Assembly (NCBI RefSeq): GCF_012184385.1
Contig: NZ_VSRL01000038.1
Location: 1-54,320, forward strand
DNA length: 54,320 bases
Direction of reading: 5' to 3'
DNA from: Lentzea indica
GTDB lineage: Bacteria > Actinomycetota > Actinomycetes > Mycobacteriales > Pseudonocardiaceae
In this document: positions 20,528 to 30,576 of the stretch, piece by piece
How the letters are laid out: each line of letters opens with the position of its first letter
Position numbering within the stretch: position 1 is the stretch's first letter
Notes under the pieces: model-generated
Told to the model about the DNA's origin: nothing
What the model saw: the letters and a program-made list of their open reading frames with translations, nothing else
Databases searched by the model: none
Translations under genes and position numbers: made by a program

Positions 20528-21182
20528 CCTGCACCGGTTCGGTCGAGCCGGTGAAGTCGAAGACGGCGAGCTCCTCCTGGTTGCCCAGCTTGGCTTCCAG
20601 CCTGCGGAGCTTGCCGTCCTGGTCGAGCCAATAGCGCAGGCGGGCGTCCGCAGCGTCCTTCTGCTTCGGGCCTTCGACCACGTCGACAGTCGTGTCGCCG
20701 ATCTTGTCCTAACGCAGCCAGCGCGCCGAACTCTGCAGCAGCAGCTGGGAGTTCTCCGGCCGGTCCGAGCCGAGGTTCACCAGCAGCCGGAGCGCGCCGT
20801 CCAGCTCGGAGCCCCGTTCCTGCAGGTCGCGGACCTGCCAGTCGGCCGGCGGCACCGGATCGACTGGCGTGGTGGACGGCGTCGTCGCGAACGCGATCCT
20901 GCCGAGGTTCCACTGCACCATGCCCTGGGAGAACTGGTCGTCGCGGCCGTCGGTGCGCATGCCCGCGTAGCCGAGGTGGTTCACGAAGTCGACGCGGCCG
21001 TTGAGCTGGAGCTTCCCGCCGGGTGACGGCACGGACGCGGTGAACGCGCTGACTCCGGTCGTGTAGTTCGAGAACCGGACCAGCGCAAGGCGTTCCGCCT
21101 CGGGGATCGACAGCGGCCGCGGGTCTGGCGTCGAGCTGCAGGCGGTCAGCAGCAACAACAGTGCGATCGCGGGCTTCTTCAC
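20505..21182 (-). CDS. Putative lipoprotein with in-frame amber stop
   Basis: The GTG at 21182 starts a lipoprotein signal (KKPAIALLLLLTACSS, Cys near residue 15), followed by a mature part that resembles LppX/LprG-like lipoproteins in general layout (strand-rich, NGRVDFVNHLGYAGMRT). Translation as written stops at the TAG at 20709-20711 after SARWLR. The same frame then stays open for 67 sensible codons (DKIGDTTVDVVEGPKQ to QVTPPLAS) until the TGA at 20505. The codon use and sense of the tail suggest that the TAG is a substitution error or recent nonsense change. The GTG overlaps the stop of the upstream beta-helix gene, so the two form an operon. The function is unknown. Confidence 0.6.
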
Positions 21183-22390
21183 GACCGCACCGCCGCGCGG
21201 TCCAGGAACAGGTCCTCGGTCGGCACCGCGTACTTGTCGACGTTCGGGGCCTTGTCCGGCAGCGGGTCGTCCGGCATCTCCGGCTGGGCCGGCGGTGCGG
21301 CGACCTGGCTGAACGGAATTCCGCGCGGTGCGGCGGGTTTCGGCAGCGGCTCGCCGATGCCGTCGTAGCAACGGCCGTCGAAGCAGTTGTTCCTGCCCGG
21401 CGCGCGTTTGGTGGCCACGTACAGCACGTCCTGGCCGTTGCGGGTGATCACGTTGCCTTCGAAGCGGTTGTCCAGCGGTGGCAGGTCTTCGCTCGACCCG
21501 AGTGCGACACCGCTGCCGGGGTTGCCGGTGATCAGGTTGCGGGACAGCAGGTTCTTCGTGCCGCCTGCGATGCCCACGCCGAGCCCGAACGCGCCGTCGG
21601 CCTGCGCGGGCGAGAGGGCCTCGGAGTTGTCGGAGACGAGGTTGCCGACGAACGTGGCGTCCTCCTGCGGCAGGAACGCCTCCTGGTGGTCGGAGTTCGA
21701 GGTCATGCCGACGCGGTTGCCGCTGAACCTGTTGCCCAGCACGTACATCTGGCCGGACGCGTTCGTGCCCTCGTAGCCGACGGCGTTGCGCTCGGCGACG
21801 TTGCCGCGCACGACGATGTCGCACGGCTTGCACTGGCCGACGTAGAACCCGGAGTCCGCGCTGCCGCTCGCGTAGCTCTGCTCGATCACGCCGTGCTGGG
21901 CGTCGAACGCGTAGATGCCGTACAGCGCGTTGTTGCTGGCCGTCACGTACGAGATGCGGAACCCCTGCAGTGGAGGGAACTTCTGCGTGTCGAGCTTGGT
22001 GTAGCCGTTGCTGCCGCGGCCCATTCCGCCGTTCTCGGACAGCCCGGTGACGAGCACGCCGTTCAGCGTGTGGTTGCGGACCGTCAGGTTCTGGACCGAC
22101 ACGTCCGGTGCGGTGACCACGATCCCGTTGGCACGCTTGACCTCGCCATCAATGATCACGCTGCCGCGCTGGGCGCCCCTGATCGTGAGGCCCTTGGTCC
22201 TGACCTGCACCGTCTCCTTGTAGACGCCGGGCGAGACGACGATCGTCGCGCCTTCTGCCGCCTCGTCCACGGCAGCCTGAATGGTGCTCAGCTGCGCCGG
22301 GACGTTGATCTCGGGACCGAGCTTCGGTTGCGCCGCCGACGAGCATCCGGCGACCAGGACCACTGCTGCGAAGGCGTACGGAGCGTGCAC
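21179..22390 (-). CDS. Right-handed parallel beta-helix lipoprotein (NosD-like)
   Basis: A 403-residue lipoprotein. The signal peptide ends in VAGCSS with the acceptor Cys near residue 16. The mature part opens with STIQAAVDEAAEGATIVVSPGVY, the classic start of right-handed beta-helix proteins. Repeated coils such as NGIVVTAPDVSVQNLTVRNH and RFEGNVITRNGQD follow. Such folds bind or cleave polysaccharides, but no catalytic residues can be assigned. A Pro-rich C-terminal tail follows the helix. The stop overlaps the GTG of the next lipoprotein gene. It is divergent from the DyP peroxidase gene. Confidence 0.8.
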   Translation of the reverse strand: MHAPYAFAAVVLVAGCSSAAQPKLGPEINVPAQLSTIQAAVDEAAEGATIVVSPGVYKETVQVRTKGLTIRGAQRGSVIIDGEVKRANGIVVTAPDVSVQNLTVRNHTLNGVLVTGLSENGGMGRGSNGYTKLDTQKFPPLQGFRISYVTASNNALYGIYAFDAQHGVIEQSYASGSADSGFYVGQCKPCDIVVRGNVAERNAVGYEGTNASGQMYVLGNRFSGNRVGMTSNSDHQEAFLPQEDATFVGNLVSDNSEALSPAQADGAFGLGVGIAGGTKNLLSRNLITGNPGSGVALGSSEDLPPLDNRFEGNVITRNGQDVLYVATKRAPGRNNCFDGRCYDGIGEPLPKPAAPRGIPFSQVAAPPAQPEMPDDPLPDKAPNVDKYAVPTEDLFLDRAAVRS

Positions 22391-22437
22391 AGCCGGTCAC
22401 CGTACTGCTCCGTTCGGACTACTGTCACACTGCCCCT

Positions 22438-23283
22438 GTGGTCCTCATCTCACGACGCCGTCTGCTGTACGGCGCTGCTGCCATTGGGCTACTCGGCGGC
22501 TGTGGTGATCCGGAACGACAGTCCGGCGTCACCACGCCACAGCAGCTGCACGCGGACATCTCCGTGTGGGACGCGTCCTCGGTGCCCTCTGTGCAGGTCA
22601 GCTCCTCGGTGACGGTCACGTACGGGCACGGGATCGACGGTCTGCCGGAGTTCCCCGGTGACGCGGTCCAGCCGCAGGACCTGGGCGGGAAGCTGTTCCT
22701 GCAGATCTGCGGCGATGATGCCGACGCGGTCCGCGACGCGGCTGCCCGGCTGCGGCCCGATGGCCGGTTGCGGTGGCGTGAGCAGGGGTTCTGCAACTCT
22801 GATCGCACGAACGTGCTGGGCTTCAAGGACGGCATCGTCGTGCCGAAGACGCCGGACGAGTTCGAGCAGGAGGTCTGGCTGCCGGACGGGTCGACCATCG
22901 CGGTCGTGCGCCGGATGAAGCTCGACGTGGCCGGGTTCGCCTCGCTGCCCCTCTCCGATCAGGAGCGGGTGTTCGGGCGGCGCAAGCACGGCGCGGTGCC
23001 GTTGTCCGGCGGTGACGAGGTCGATTTGTCGGCAAAGACCCCCGATGGCGAGTACGTGATCCCGGCCGATGCGCACGTCCGGCGGGCGCATCCGATGACG
23101 GCGGGCGCGGGCCTGATGCTGCGCCGCTCGTACAACTACGCCGAGGGCCTGCTCTTCATCTCGTATCAGTGCGAACTGAAGACGTTTGTGAACACGATGT
23201 ATCGGATGGCCGATGGAGATGCCCTGTTGCGTTACGCCACGACGACCAGCTCCGCAGCTTTCCGCGTTCCGCCTCTCGATTAG
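22438..23283 (+). CDS. Short Dyp-type peroxidase with Tat-like signal
   Basis: A 281-residue heme peroxidase-like protein. The N-terminus SRRRLLYGAAAIGLLGGCG combines a Tat-like twin-arginine start with a lipobox-like end. Dyp hallmarks follow: the distal GFKDG motif at residues 128-132 (Asp131), VVRRMKLDV, DEVDLSAKTPDGEYVIPADAH, where His213 is a likely proximal ligand, and RRSYNYAEG. The protein is shorter than the roughly 400-residue exported EfeB/TyrA forms and lacks much of the first subdomain, so activity cannot be assumed. No efeU/efeO genes are adjacent. The GTG at 22438 opens the signal peptide. Confidence 0.8.
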   Translation: MVLISRRRLLYGAAAIGLLGGCGDPERQSGVTTPQQLHADISVWDASSVPSVQVSSSVTVTYGHGIDGLPEFPGDAVQPQDLGGKLFLQICGDDADAVRDAAARLRPDGRLRWREQGFCNSDRTNVLGFKDGIVVPKTPDEFEQEVWLPDGSTIAVVRRMKLDVAGFASLPLSDQERVFGRRKHGAVPLSGGDEVDLSAKTPDGEYVIPADAHVRRAHPMTAGAGLMLRRSYNYAEGLLFISYQCELKTFVNTMYRMADGDALLRYATTTSSAAFRVPPLD

Positions 23284-23319
23284 TCACACTGAGCTGTCGT
23301 CGGTTCCCGGTGGAAGGGT

Positions 23320-23331
23320 ATGGTCTAGACC

Positions 23332-23333
<2 letters not shown>
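23320..23333 (+). promoter_or_regulatory. DasR-responsive element (dre) at the ptsI start
   Basis: ATGGTCTAGACCAT is a perfect 14-base palindrome containing TGGTCTAGACCA, the core of the operator bound by the GntR regulator DasR in Streptomyces, where it controls pts and chitin/GlcNAc genes. Its last bases overlap the ptsI ATG at 23332. Binding here would block initiation, and the transcript may be leaderless. Confidence 0.85.
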
Positions 23334-24963
<1,630 letters not shown>

Positions 24964-24973
24964 CCTCGACCAG

Positions 24974-25918
24974 GTGCAGAGTCACACCAAGCGCCGCCTG
25001 TCTCCGGAGGAACTCGACGCCTTGGTCGGATGTCGGCTGGAAGCGGAGTTGACCGACGGCTGGTTCAACACGGCCTACCGCGTCGTGCTCGACGACGGCC
25101 GGGCCGCCGTCGTCAAACTCGCGCCACCGGCCGACGTCCAGGTCCTGCGTTACGAGCGCGGCATCATGGCGACGGAGGCCATGGTCTACCGGCGGATCGC
25201 GGCGCTACCGGACGTTCCGGCGCCCGAGCTCCTCCGCGCAGGCCCGGAGTTCCTCGCGATCTCCCTGCTGGAGGGCACTCCGTGGGACAAGGCCATTGAC
25301 CTGCCCGAGGACACCCAACGGGCGTTGCGCCGCGAACTCGGCGCGGTCACCGCACGTCTGCACACCCTGACCTCGGAGGAGTTCGGCTATCCGGCTGCGG
25401 AGTCGGCGCTGTCCGCACCGGACTGGAAGACGGCCTTCATCGCCATGGTCGACGCGCTCCTCGACGACGCCGAACGGTGGCATTCCGACCTGAGTGCGAC
25501 GCCCGCCGAGATCCGCGGCCTGGTCCTCAAGGGCGGTGACGCTCTCGACGAGGTCACCACACCTGCCCTGATCCACTTCGATCTGTGGCCGGGCAACATC
25601 TTCATCGACGGCTCGCGCATCGTCGGACTCATCGACCACGAGCGGGCGTTCTGGGGTGACCCGGCCGCCGAACTGGTCTCACTGGCGTTCGGCGGCGACA
25701 CCGGCCCCGACAGTGATCTCGTCCGCGGGTACGTCGAGGCGGGCGGTGTCCTCGACTTCACGCCCGCGTTCCGGCACCGCCTGGCCCTGTACCAGCTCTA
25801 CCTGAGCCTGTTGCTCATCATCGAGTGCGGCCCGCGCGGCTACGACGACGCGAACCACCTCGCGTTCTGCCGTGACTTCCACGCCGACGCCCTCGCCCGG
25901 CTACGGGAACTCGGGTAG
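24974..25918 (+). CDS. Phosphotransferase of the APH/fructosamine-kinase type
   Basis: A 314-residue small-molecule kinase with the protein-kinase-like APH fold. An N-terminal nucleotide-binding part (TDGWFNTAYRVVLDDGRAAV, Lys in VVKLAPP) is followed by the catalytic loop ALIHFDLWPGNIFIDG with Asp as base, and the metal-binding LIDHERAFWGDP near residue 217. The substrate could be an aminoglycoside, fructosamine or other hydroxyl compound; sequence alone cannot decide. The GTG at 24974 is 10 bases after ptsI. The 3' end overlaps the DUF397 gene by 18 bases. Confidence 0.8.
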   Translation: MQSHTKRRLSPEELDALVGCRLEAELTDGWFNTAYRVVLDDGRAAVVKLAPPADVQVLRYERGIMATEAMVYRRIAALPDVPAPELLRAGPEFLAISLLEGTPWDKAIDLPEDTQRALRRELGAVTARLHTLTSEEFGYPAAESALSAPDWKTAFIAMVDALLDDAERWHSDLSATPAEIRGLVLKGGDALDEVTTPALIHFDLWPGNIFIDGSRIVGLIDHERAFWGDPAAELVSLAFGGDTGPDSDLVRGYVEAGGVLDFTPAFRHRLALYQLYLSLLLIIECGPRGYDDANHLAFCRDFHADALARLRELG

Positions 25919-26071
25919 ATCCTTCACCGCACCGAGGAACGCCGACCACGCCTTGGCCGACACCGGCAGGTGCGTGGCCGGCGCCTTGCTGTCCCGGACG
26001 CCGACGCCACGACCGATCTCGACGCAGTCGCTCGAGTCTTCGCTGTAGGAGCTCTTGCGCCAGGCCGACAT
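25901..26071 (-). CDS. DUF397 domain protein
   Basis: A 56-residue protein that is a single DUF397 domain. It opens MSAWRKSSYSEDSSDCVEIG, then has VRDSKAPATHLPVS and the closing WSAFLGAVKDL, which are the family's conserved blocks. DUF397 genes in actinomycetes commonly sit just downstream of an XRE/DUF5753 regulator, as here, where that gene ends 13 bases upstream. Such pairs relate to the bldB/whiJ-type systems of Streptomyces. A role as small partner or target of the regulator is inferred. Confidence 0.88.
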   Translation of the reverse strand: MSAWRKSSYSEDSSDCVEIGRGVGVRDSKAPATHLPVSAKAWSAFLGAVKDLPEFP

Positions 26072-26084
26072 GCGGAACGCCTCC

Positions 26085-26912
26085 TCAGATCAGGATGCTG
26101 GTGATCAGCGCATTCGATTCTTCCGGATCCAAGGCTTGATCGTCGAGCAGCTTCAGCACGGAGGAGTAGACCGCGAGCGATCTCGTGTCTTCGAGAAAGA
26201 GACCGGAGGTCTTGCCCTCCAGGAAGATGACCGGGTCGAACTTCTCGTAGCCGAGCTGAAGGAACGATCCGGATGTACCCGCGTGCGCGCCGATGGCGGT
26301 GGGCACGACTCGCAGGGTGATGTAGGAACGCTGTGCCATCGTCAAAAGGTGGATGTACTGATCCTTCATCACCTCCGGCCCACCTACCGGTAGGCGCAGA
26401 GCCTGTTCGTGGATGTAGAACACGAACGTGCGGCTCCAGTGGAAAAGCTTGCGGCGTTCGAGCTTCGCAGCGATGACTTTCTCGTAGTCGATCGACTTGC
26501 GGGCCGCTCCGTCAATGACGGCACGCATGTAGTCAGTGGTCTGGAGATGGCCCGGGATGAGATTCGCGGACCAAACAGTGATCTCGTTGGCGAGACGCTC
26601 CTGGTTGAGGAGAAGGGGAACCTGGTCCGGCGGCCCGTCCTCGGGAATCTTCAGATAGCCGCTTTCGCGCGTCTCGCGGTACAGGGCGAGCAGGTGCTGG
26701 ACCTCTGGTGGCTTGACGCGGCAGAAGCCGAGCAGCAGCGTCAGTTCGGCATCGGTGACGCCGCCCTTGCCTCGCACCAGGTCGGAGAGCTTGGCTTCGT
26801 CCCAGCCGAGTTCCTCGGCAAGCTTGCGGTGGGTCAGCTTGGTCTGCTCGATGGCTTTGCGGAGGCCTTCGCCGAACTCGCGTCCCACCACACTGGACTT
26901 TCGTCGTGGCAT
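26085..26912 (-). CDS. XRE-family regulator with DUF5753 (Scr1/WhiJ-like)
   Basis: A 275-residue DNA-binding protein. Residues 15-70 form an XRE HTH (LTHRKLAEELGWDEAKLSDLVRG). The rest matches DUF5753: LNQERLANEITVWSANLIPGHLQTTDYMRAVI, quoted here in parts as VWSANLIPGHLQTTDYMRA, plus ALRLPVGGPEVMKDQ and FVFYIHEQA. This family regulates development or acts as an antitoxin-like partner in streptomycetes. It is paired with DUF397 directly downstream. The ATG at 26912 gives the usual length. Confidence 0.9.
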   Translation of the reverse strand: MPRRKSSVVGREFGEGLRKAIEQTKLTHRKLAEELGWDEAKLSDLVRGKGGVTDAELTLLLGFCRVKPPEVQHLLALYRETRESGYLKIPEDGPPDQVPLLLNQERLANEITVWSANLIPGHLQTTDYMRAVIDGAARKSIDYEKVIAAKLERRKLFHWSRTFVFYIHEQALRLPVGGPEVMKDQYIHLLTMAQRSYITLRVVPTAIGAHAGTSGSFLQLGYEKFDPVIFLEGKTSGLFLEDTRSLAVYSSVLKLLDDQALDPEESNALITSILI

Positions 26913-27003
26913 GGCAAAGAAGCTAGAAGTCCGATTCCCCTTCGCTCCATCGTTTCCGCCCGAATCTCCCTGAAGGAAGTAGTTTTTGGAGCCGGTACAA
27001 GTC

Positions 27004-27858
27004 CTACCTTTGTGCCACTAAGTGCAGCTCATCAAGCACGATGCGAATCAACGGATGGTCTTCTGAGCCTCGGCGCACAGCCGCCACCACTCGTCGCAAC
27101 GGCGCCACACCGGTCACCGGAATGCCAGGCACCGCGTTCCGGGGCGCCAACGCCACCCCTGCACCCGCTGCGACCAAGGCCTCGATCGCGCGGAAGTCGT
27201 CAGACGTGTGCCGGATCCGTGGCGTGAACCCGGCCTGAGCGCACGCCATCTCCACGACGTCCCGCAGCGGGTTGCCGGGCAGCGTCACCACCCAGTCCTC
27301 GTCCGCCAGCGCGGCCAGCTCGACCGGCCCGCCGCTCAGCGCGTGTCCTGGCGGCAGCACGACGTCAAAAGGCTCGGTGTAGAGCGGGAATCGCGTGAAG
27401 CGGTCCGTGGTCCGGTGTTCCTCGGTGATCGCCACGTCGATCTCGCCGTCCAGCAACAACCGCACGCTCTCGTGCCCCTCGGCGTCGCGCACGGACAGCT
27501 CGATCGACCGCTCCTTCAACGCCGCCAGTGCGGGAGCCACGACCTGTGTGATCGCCGACGCGAACGCCGCCACCGCCACCCGGCCCGCCGAACCGGAGGC
27601 GAGAGCGTCCAAAGTGGCCTGTGCGCGCTCCAGTTCCGCCGCAACGACATGGGCGTGTGCGACGAGCAGTTCACCGGCAGGGGTCAGCGAGACCCGGCGG
27701 CCCTTGCGCAGCAGCAACGGATGTCCTGCCTCGGACTCCAGAGCAACTAGCTGCTGCGACACCGCTGACGGCGTGAGGTGCAGCGCGGCGGCCGCGGCCG
27801 TCACCGTGCCGTGGTCGGCGAGCGCGCGTAGCACCCGGAGTCGTCGTGGGTCGATCAC
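27004..27858 (-). CDS. LysR family transcriptional regulator
   Basis: A 284-residue LTTR. The N-terminal winged HTH (RRLRVLRALADHGTVTAAAA, then LTPSAVSQQLVALE) is followed by a type 2 periplasmic-binding-like effector domain with VVLPPGHALSGGPVELAALA and GAGVALAPRNAVPG. The GTG at 27858 overlaps the TGA of the upstream CU044_5270-type gene, so it is the third gene of the ECF sigma transcript. No divergent catabolic target lies beside it, so its regulon is unknown. Confidence 0.9.
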   Translation of the reverse strand: MIDPRRLRVLRALADHGTVTAAAAALHLTPSAVSQQLVALESEAGHPLLLRKGRRVSLTPAGELLVAHAHVVAAELERAQATLDALASGSAGRVAVAAFASAITQVVAPALAALKERSIELSVRDAEGHESVRLLLDGEIDVAITEEHRTTDRFTRFPLYTEPFDVVLPPGHALSGGPVELAALADEDWVVTLPGNPLRDVVEMACAQAGFTPRIRHTSDDFRAIEALVAAGAGVALAPRNAVPGIPVTGVAPLRRVVAAVRRGSEDHPLIRIVLDELHLVAQR

Positions 27859-28868
27859 CGCTCAATGATGGGGGATTCCACTTCGCCGTTCACGGCGACA
27901 TCGGGCGGCAGGATCGGATCGATGGTCGTCTTCTCCAGAAGGAGGTACTCCTCCTCCGAGATGGACATGTTCGCGGACAGGCCGTGCTGCGGTGTCGTGA
28001 GGACGTCCCGTTTGACGATCGGCATGCCGGTCTCCGGGTTGATCACCAGCTGGGTCTCGACGCCCGAGAACTGGAACGTCGACGGCGCGGAGATCGCCAC
28101 GCCGATGCCAGAGCGGCCGTTGCGCAGGTTCACCTGGCCGAGGAACCGCACCCCGTCGAGTTGCTCGAGCAGGTCGAACAGCGCCTGCCGTCGTTCCCAG
28201 CTCCCGTTCGAGAGCATCATCCCCATCGCGAGCATCGCGGTCTGGTAGGTGTCCTTCCCGGCGATGGTCTCCAGCACTTTCTTCAGTTCCACCGGGTCTG
28301 CGGGCAGTGTGTCGATCGAGTCGAAACGCACCTTGCTGTGGGCGGACATCTGGAACCCGGCGATGTTGGTCTTCTGCACCGCAGGCTTCATCGGGCCAAT
28401 GCGCACCGAGTAGTTTCCACCGACTTGAGGCGCCGTCGTCGGCTTGCCCGCTGCGGTCCACTTGTTGTCGTCGTCCAGCGAAAAGGGCGCCACGTCGCCG
28501 TCCTTCTGCACGACGCTGATCTGGCTGTCGGCGGCCACCCACTGGTCGGTCGTGGAGTTGAACCGCACGACGTAAGGGTTCGCCGGTTCGCCGACGACCA
28601 TCAGCGACCAGTGCTGTGTCAGCACGCGCCACCACTGCGGAGGCGCGGCGGGGCGCACGGGCTGGCTGGGCGAGGGCAGCGCGATGACCGCGACCACGAT
28701 CACCGCAGCCACGACCAGCAAGGGCGCGAATCGCCTGAGGAACTGCGACCTGGCGGGCCGTAGCCGTGGCGTCGAGAGGATGCGCGCCAGGTCGCGTTCC
28801 ATCCGGTCGTGGTCGACCTCGGGCGTGGGTGGCTTGGCCTGAGCCAGGTCCTTCAAGAGGTCTTCCAT
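27855..28868 (-). CDS. CU044_5270 family membrane protein (probable partner of the ECF sigma factor)
   Basis: A 337-residue protein with a cytoplasmic N-terminus (about 45 residues, TPEVDHDRMERDLARIL), one membrane segment near residues 48-66 and a large extracellular domain. The layout and the genetic link identify the CU044_5270 family, which sits next to ECF sigma genes in actinomycetes. The external part has YQTAMLAMGMMLSNGSWER and ETQLVINPETGMPIVKRDVL. It may act as an anti-sigma or signal-sensing partner, by analogy only. Its start overlaps the end of the sigma gene by 16 bases. Confidence 0.82.
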   Translation of the reverse strand: MEDLLKDLAQAKPPTPEVDHDRMERDLARILSTPRLRPARSQFLRRFAPLLVVAAVIVVAVIALPSPSQPVRPAAPPQWWRVLTQHWSLMVVGEPANPYVVRFNSTTDQWVAADSQISVVQKDGDVAPFSLDDDNKWTAAGKPTTAPQVGGNYSVRIGPMKPAVQKTNIAGFQMSAHSKVRFDSIDTLPADPVELKKVLETIAGKDTYQTAMLAMGMMLSNGSWERRQALFDLLEQLDGVRFLGQVNLRNGRSGIGVAISAPSTFQFSGVETQLVINPETGMPIVKRDVLTTPQHGLSANMSISEEEYLLLEKTTIDPILPPDVAVNGEVESPIIER

Positions 28869-29329
28869 GACTCCCTCGCACGGTCGAAGTTCGGTGTCGA
28901 GAGAGCGGCGCGCAACCGTCGTCGAGCGCGGTGCAGTCGCACGAAGAACGTCGCCGTGGTGCAGCCGAGCACCTGTGCGGCCTCGACCGGCGTCAGCCCG
29001 TGCCACGCGACCAGCGTGAGCACTTCCTGATCGGCTTCCGACAGACTCGCCAGCGCCGCTCGCAACTCCACCACCTGCGCGAAGTCGTCTGTGGCCGGCA
29101 CGTCGGCGAGCTCGTCGTGCCACACCTGCCGACGGGCCGTGCGCACGAGATTGCGCGTGATGCCGAGCAGCCAGGGCAGGGCGTTCGACGGCATCTGGTC
29201 GAGCTTGCGCCAGGCGATCGTGAAGGTCTCGCTGGTGATGTCCTCCGCTCGTTGCGCACCGGCGTGGCTCGCGGCATAGGCGAGCACGCGCGGGTAGCAC
29301 TCCCGGTAGACAGCCGAGAAGTCCTCCAC
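28853..29329 (-). CDS. ECF RNA polymerase sigma factor
   Basis: A 158-residue sigma factor with region 2 (YPRVLAYAASHAGAQRAEDITSETF, shown in part as AEDITSETFTIAWRKLDQM) and region 4 (LSEADQEVLTLVAWHGLTPV, then EAAQVLGCTTATFFVRLHRARRRL). No extra domains are present. GTG at 29329 is preferred over GTG at 29350 because AGGGAGGGGG lies 5 bases before it. It is translationally coupled to the CU044_5270 gene, a typical sigma/membrane-partner pair, probably responding to an envelope signal. Confidence 0.9.
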   Translation of the reverse strand: MEDFSAVYRECYPRVLAYAASHAGAQRAEDITSETFTIAWRKLDQMPSNALPWLLGITRNLVRTARRQVWHDELADVPATDDFAQVVELRAALASLSEADQEVLTLVAWHGLTPVEAAQVLGCTTATFFVRLHRARRRLRAALSTPNFDRARESWKTS

Positions 29330-29397
29330 GATCGCCCCCTCCCTCTTCACGAGGTAGTGCGCCGACCGTGCCGATTCTTACTGTGGCGTGATGCGGG

Positions 29398-30576
29398 TCA
29401 CATCTTGGCGCGAGCGGCGACGAACGCGTCGACCGCCCGGTTCACGTCCTCCGTGGTGTGCGCGGCCGACATCTGTGTGCGGATCCGCGCCTTGCCGTGC
29501 GGCACCACCGGGTACGAGAAGCCGATCACGTAGATGCCCTGCTCCAGCAGCAGATCGGCCAGCCTGGCCGCCTCGGCCGCGTCGCCGATCATCACCGGGA
29601 TGATCGGGTGCTCGCCGGGCAGCAGGTCGAAGCCCTCCTCCGTCATGCGCCGGCGGAACAGCTCGGTGTTCTCCCTGAGCTGGGTCAGCAGCTCGGAGGA
29701 GCTCGACAGCATGTCCAGCGTGGCGATCGCGGCGGCGGTGATCGACGGCGCGAGGGAGTTCGAGAACAGGTACGGCCGGGACCGCTGACGTAGCAGCTCG
29801 ACGATCTCCGCGCGACCGGACGTGTAACCGCCGGACGCACCGCCCAGCGCCTTACCGAGCGTGCCGGTCACGATGTCGACGCGGTCCTGCACGCCGAAGA
29901 GCTCGGGCGTGCCGCGTCCGGTCGAGCCGGTGAAGCCGACCGCGTGCGAGTCGTCGACCATGACCAGCGCGTTGTAGCGCTCGGCCAGGTTGCAGATCTC
30001 GTCCAGCGGCGCGAGGTAGCCGTCCATCGAGAACACGCCGTCGGTCGCGATGAGCCGGTAGCGCGCGTCTGCGGAGTCCTTGAGCTGGCGCTCGAGGTCG
30101 TCCATGTCGCGGTTCTTGTAGCGGTAGCGCCGGGCCTTCGACAGGCGCACGCCGTCGATGATCGACGCGTGGTTCAGCTCGTCGGAGATGATCGCGTCCT
30201 CTGCGCCGAGCAGCGTCTCGAACAGGCCGCCGTTCGCGTCGAAGCACGAGCTGTAGAGGATCGTGTCCTCGGTGCCGAGGAACTCGCTCAGCTTGCGTTC
30301 GAGTTCCTTGTGCGGCTCCTGGGTGCCGCAGATGAACCGCACGGAGGCCATGCCGAAGCCCCACTGGTCGAGGGCGTTCTTGGCGGCCTCGATCAGGCGC
30401 GGGTGGTCGGCGAGCCCCAGGTAGTTGTTGGCGCAGAAGTTCAGCACCTCGTCGCCCTGGCCGACCCGGACGGCGGCGTTCTGCGGGGTGCCGATCACGC
30501 GTTCGGCCTTGTAGAGCCCGGCCTCCCTGATCTCCTCGATCGTCTTGCGGAGATCGTTCTTGAGCTCGCCGTACAT
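29398..30576 (-). CDS. kbl: Glycine C-acetyltransferase (2-amino-3-ketobutyrate CoA ligase)
   Basis: A 392-residue PLP enzyme of the alpha-oxoamine synthase family. It cleaves 2-amino-3-ketobutyrate with CoA to glycine and acetyl-CoA. The PLP lysine lies in [14 protein letters not shown] (Lys242). [22 protein letters not shown] and [11 protein letters not shown] are diagnostic for Kbl. The ATG at 30576 overlaps the TGA of tdh, so the two steps of threonine catabolism are co-transcribed and coupled. Confidence 0.95.
   Translation of the reverse strand: MYGELKNDLRKTIEEIREAGLYKAERVIGTPQNAAVRVGQGDEVLNFCANNYLGLADHPRLIEAAKNALDQWGFGMASVRFICGTQEPHKELERKLSEFLGTEDTILYSSCFDANGGLFETLLGAEDAIISDELNHASIIDGVRLSKARRYRYKNRDMDDLERQLKDSADARYRLIATDGVFSMDGYLAPLDEICNLAERYNALVMVDDSHAVGFTGSTGRGTPELFGVQDRVDIVTGTLGKALGGASGGYTSGRAEIVELLRQRSRPYLFSNSLAPSITAAAIATLDMLSSSSELLTQLRENTELFRRRMTEEGFDLLPGEHPIIPVMIGDAAEAARLADLLLEQGIYVIGFSYPVVPHGKARIRTQMSAAHTTEDVNRAVDAFVAARAKM

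Noticed and set aside
26071-26085. A classical toxin-antitoxin pair formed by the XRE and DUF397 genes
   Set aside because: DUF397 proteins have no known toxin motif, and this pairing is widespread as a regulatory couple; toxicity cannot be claimed from sequence.
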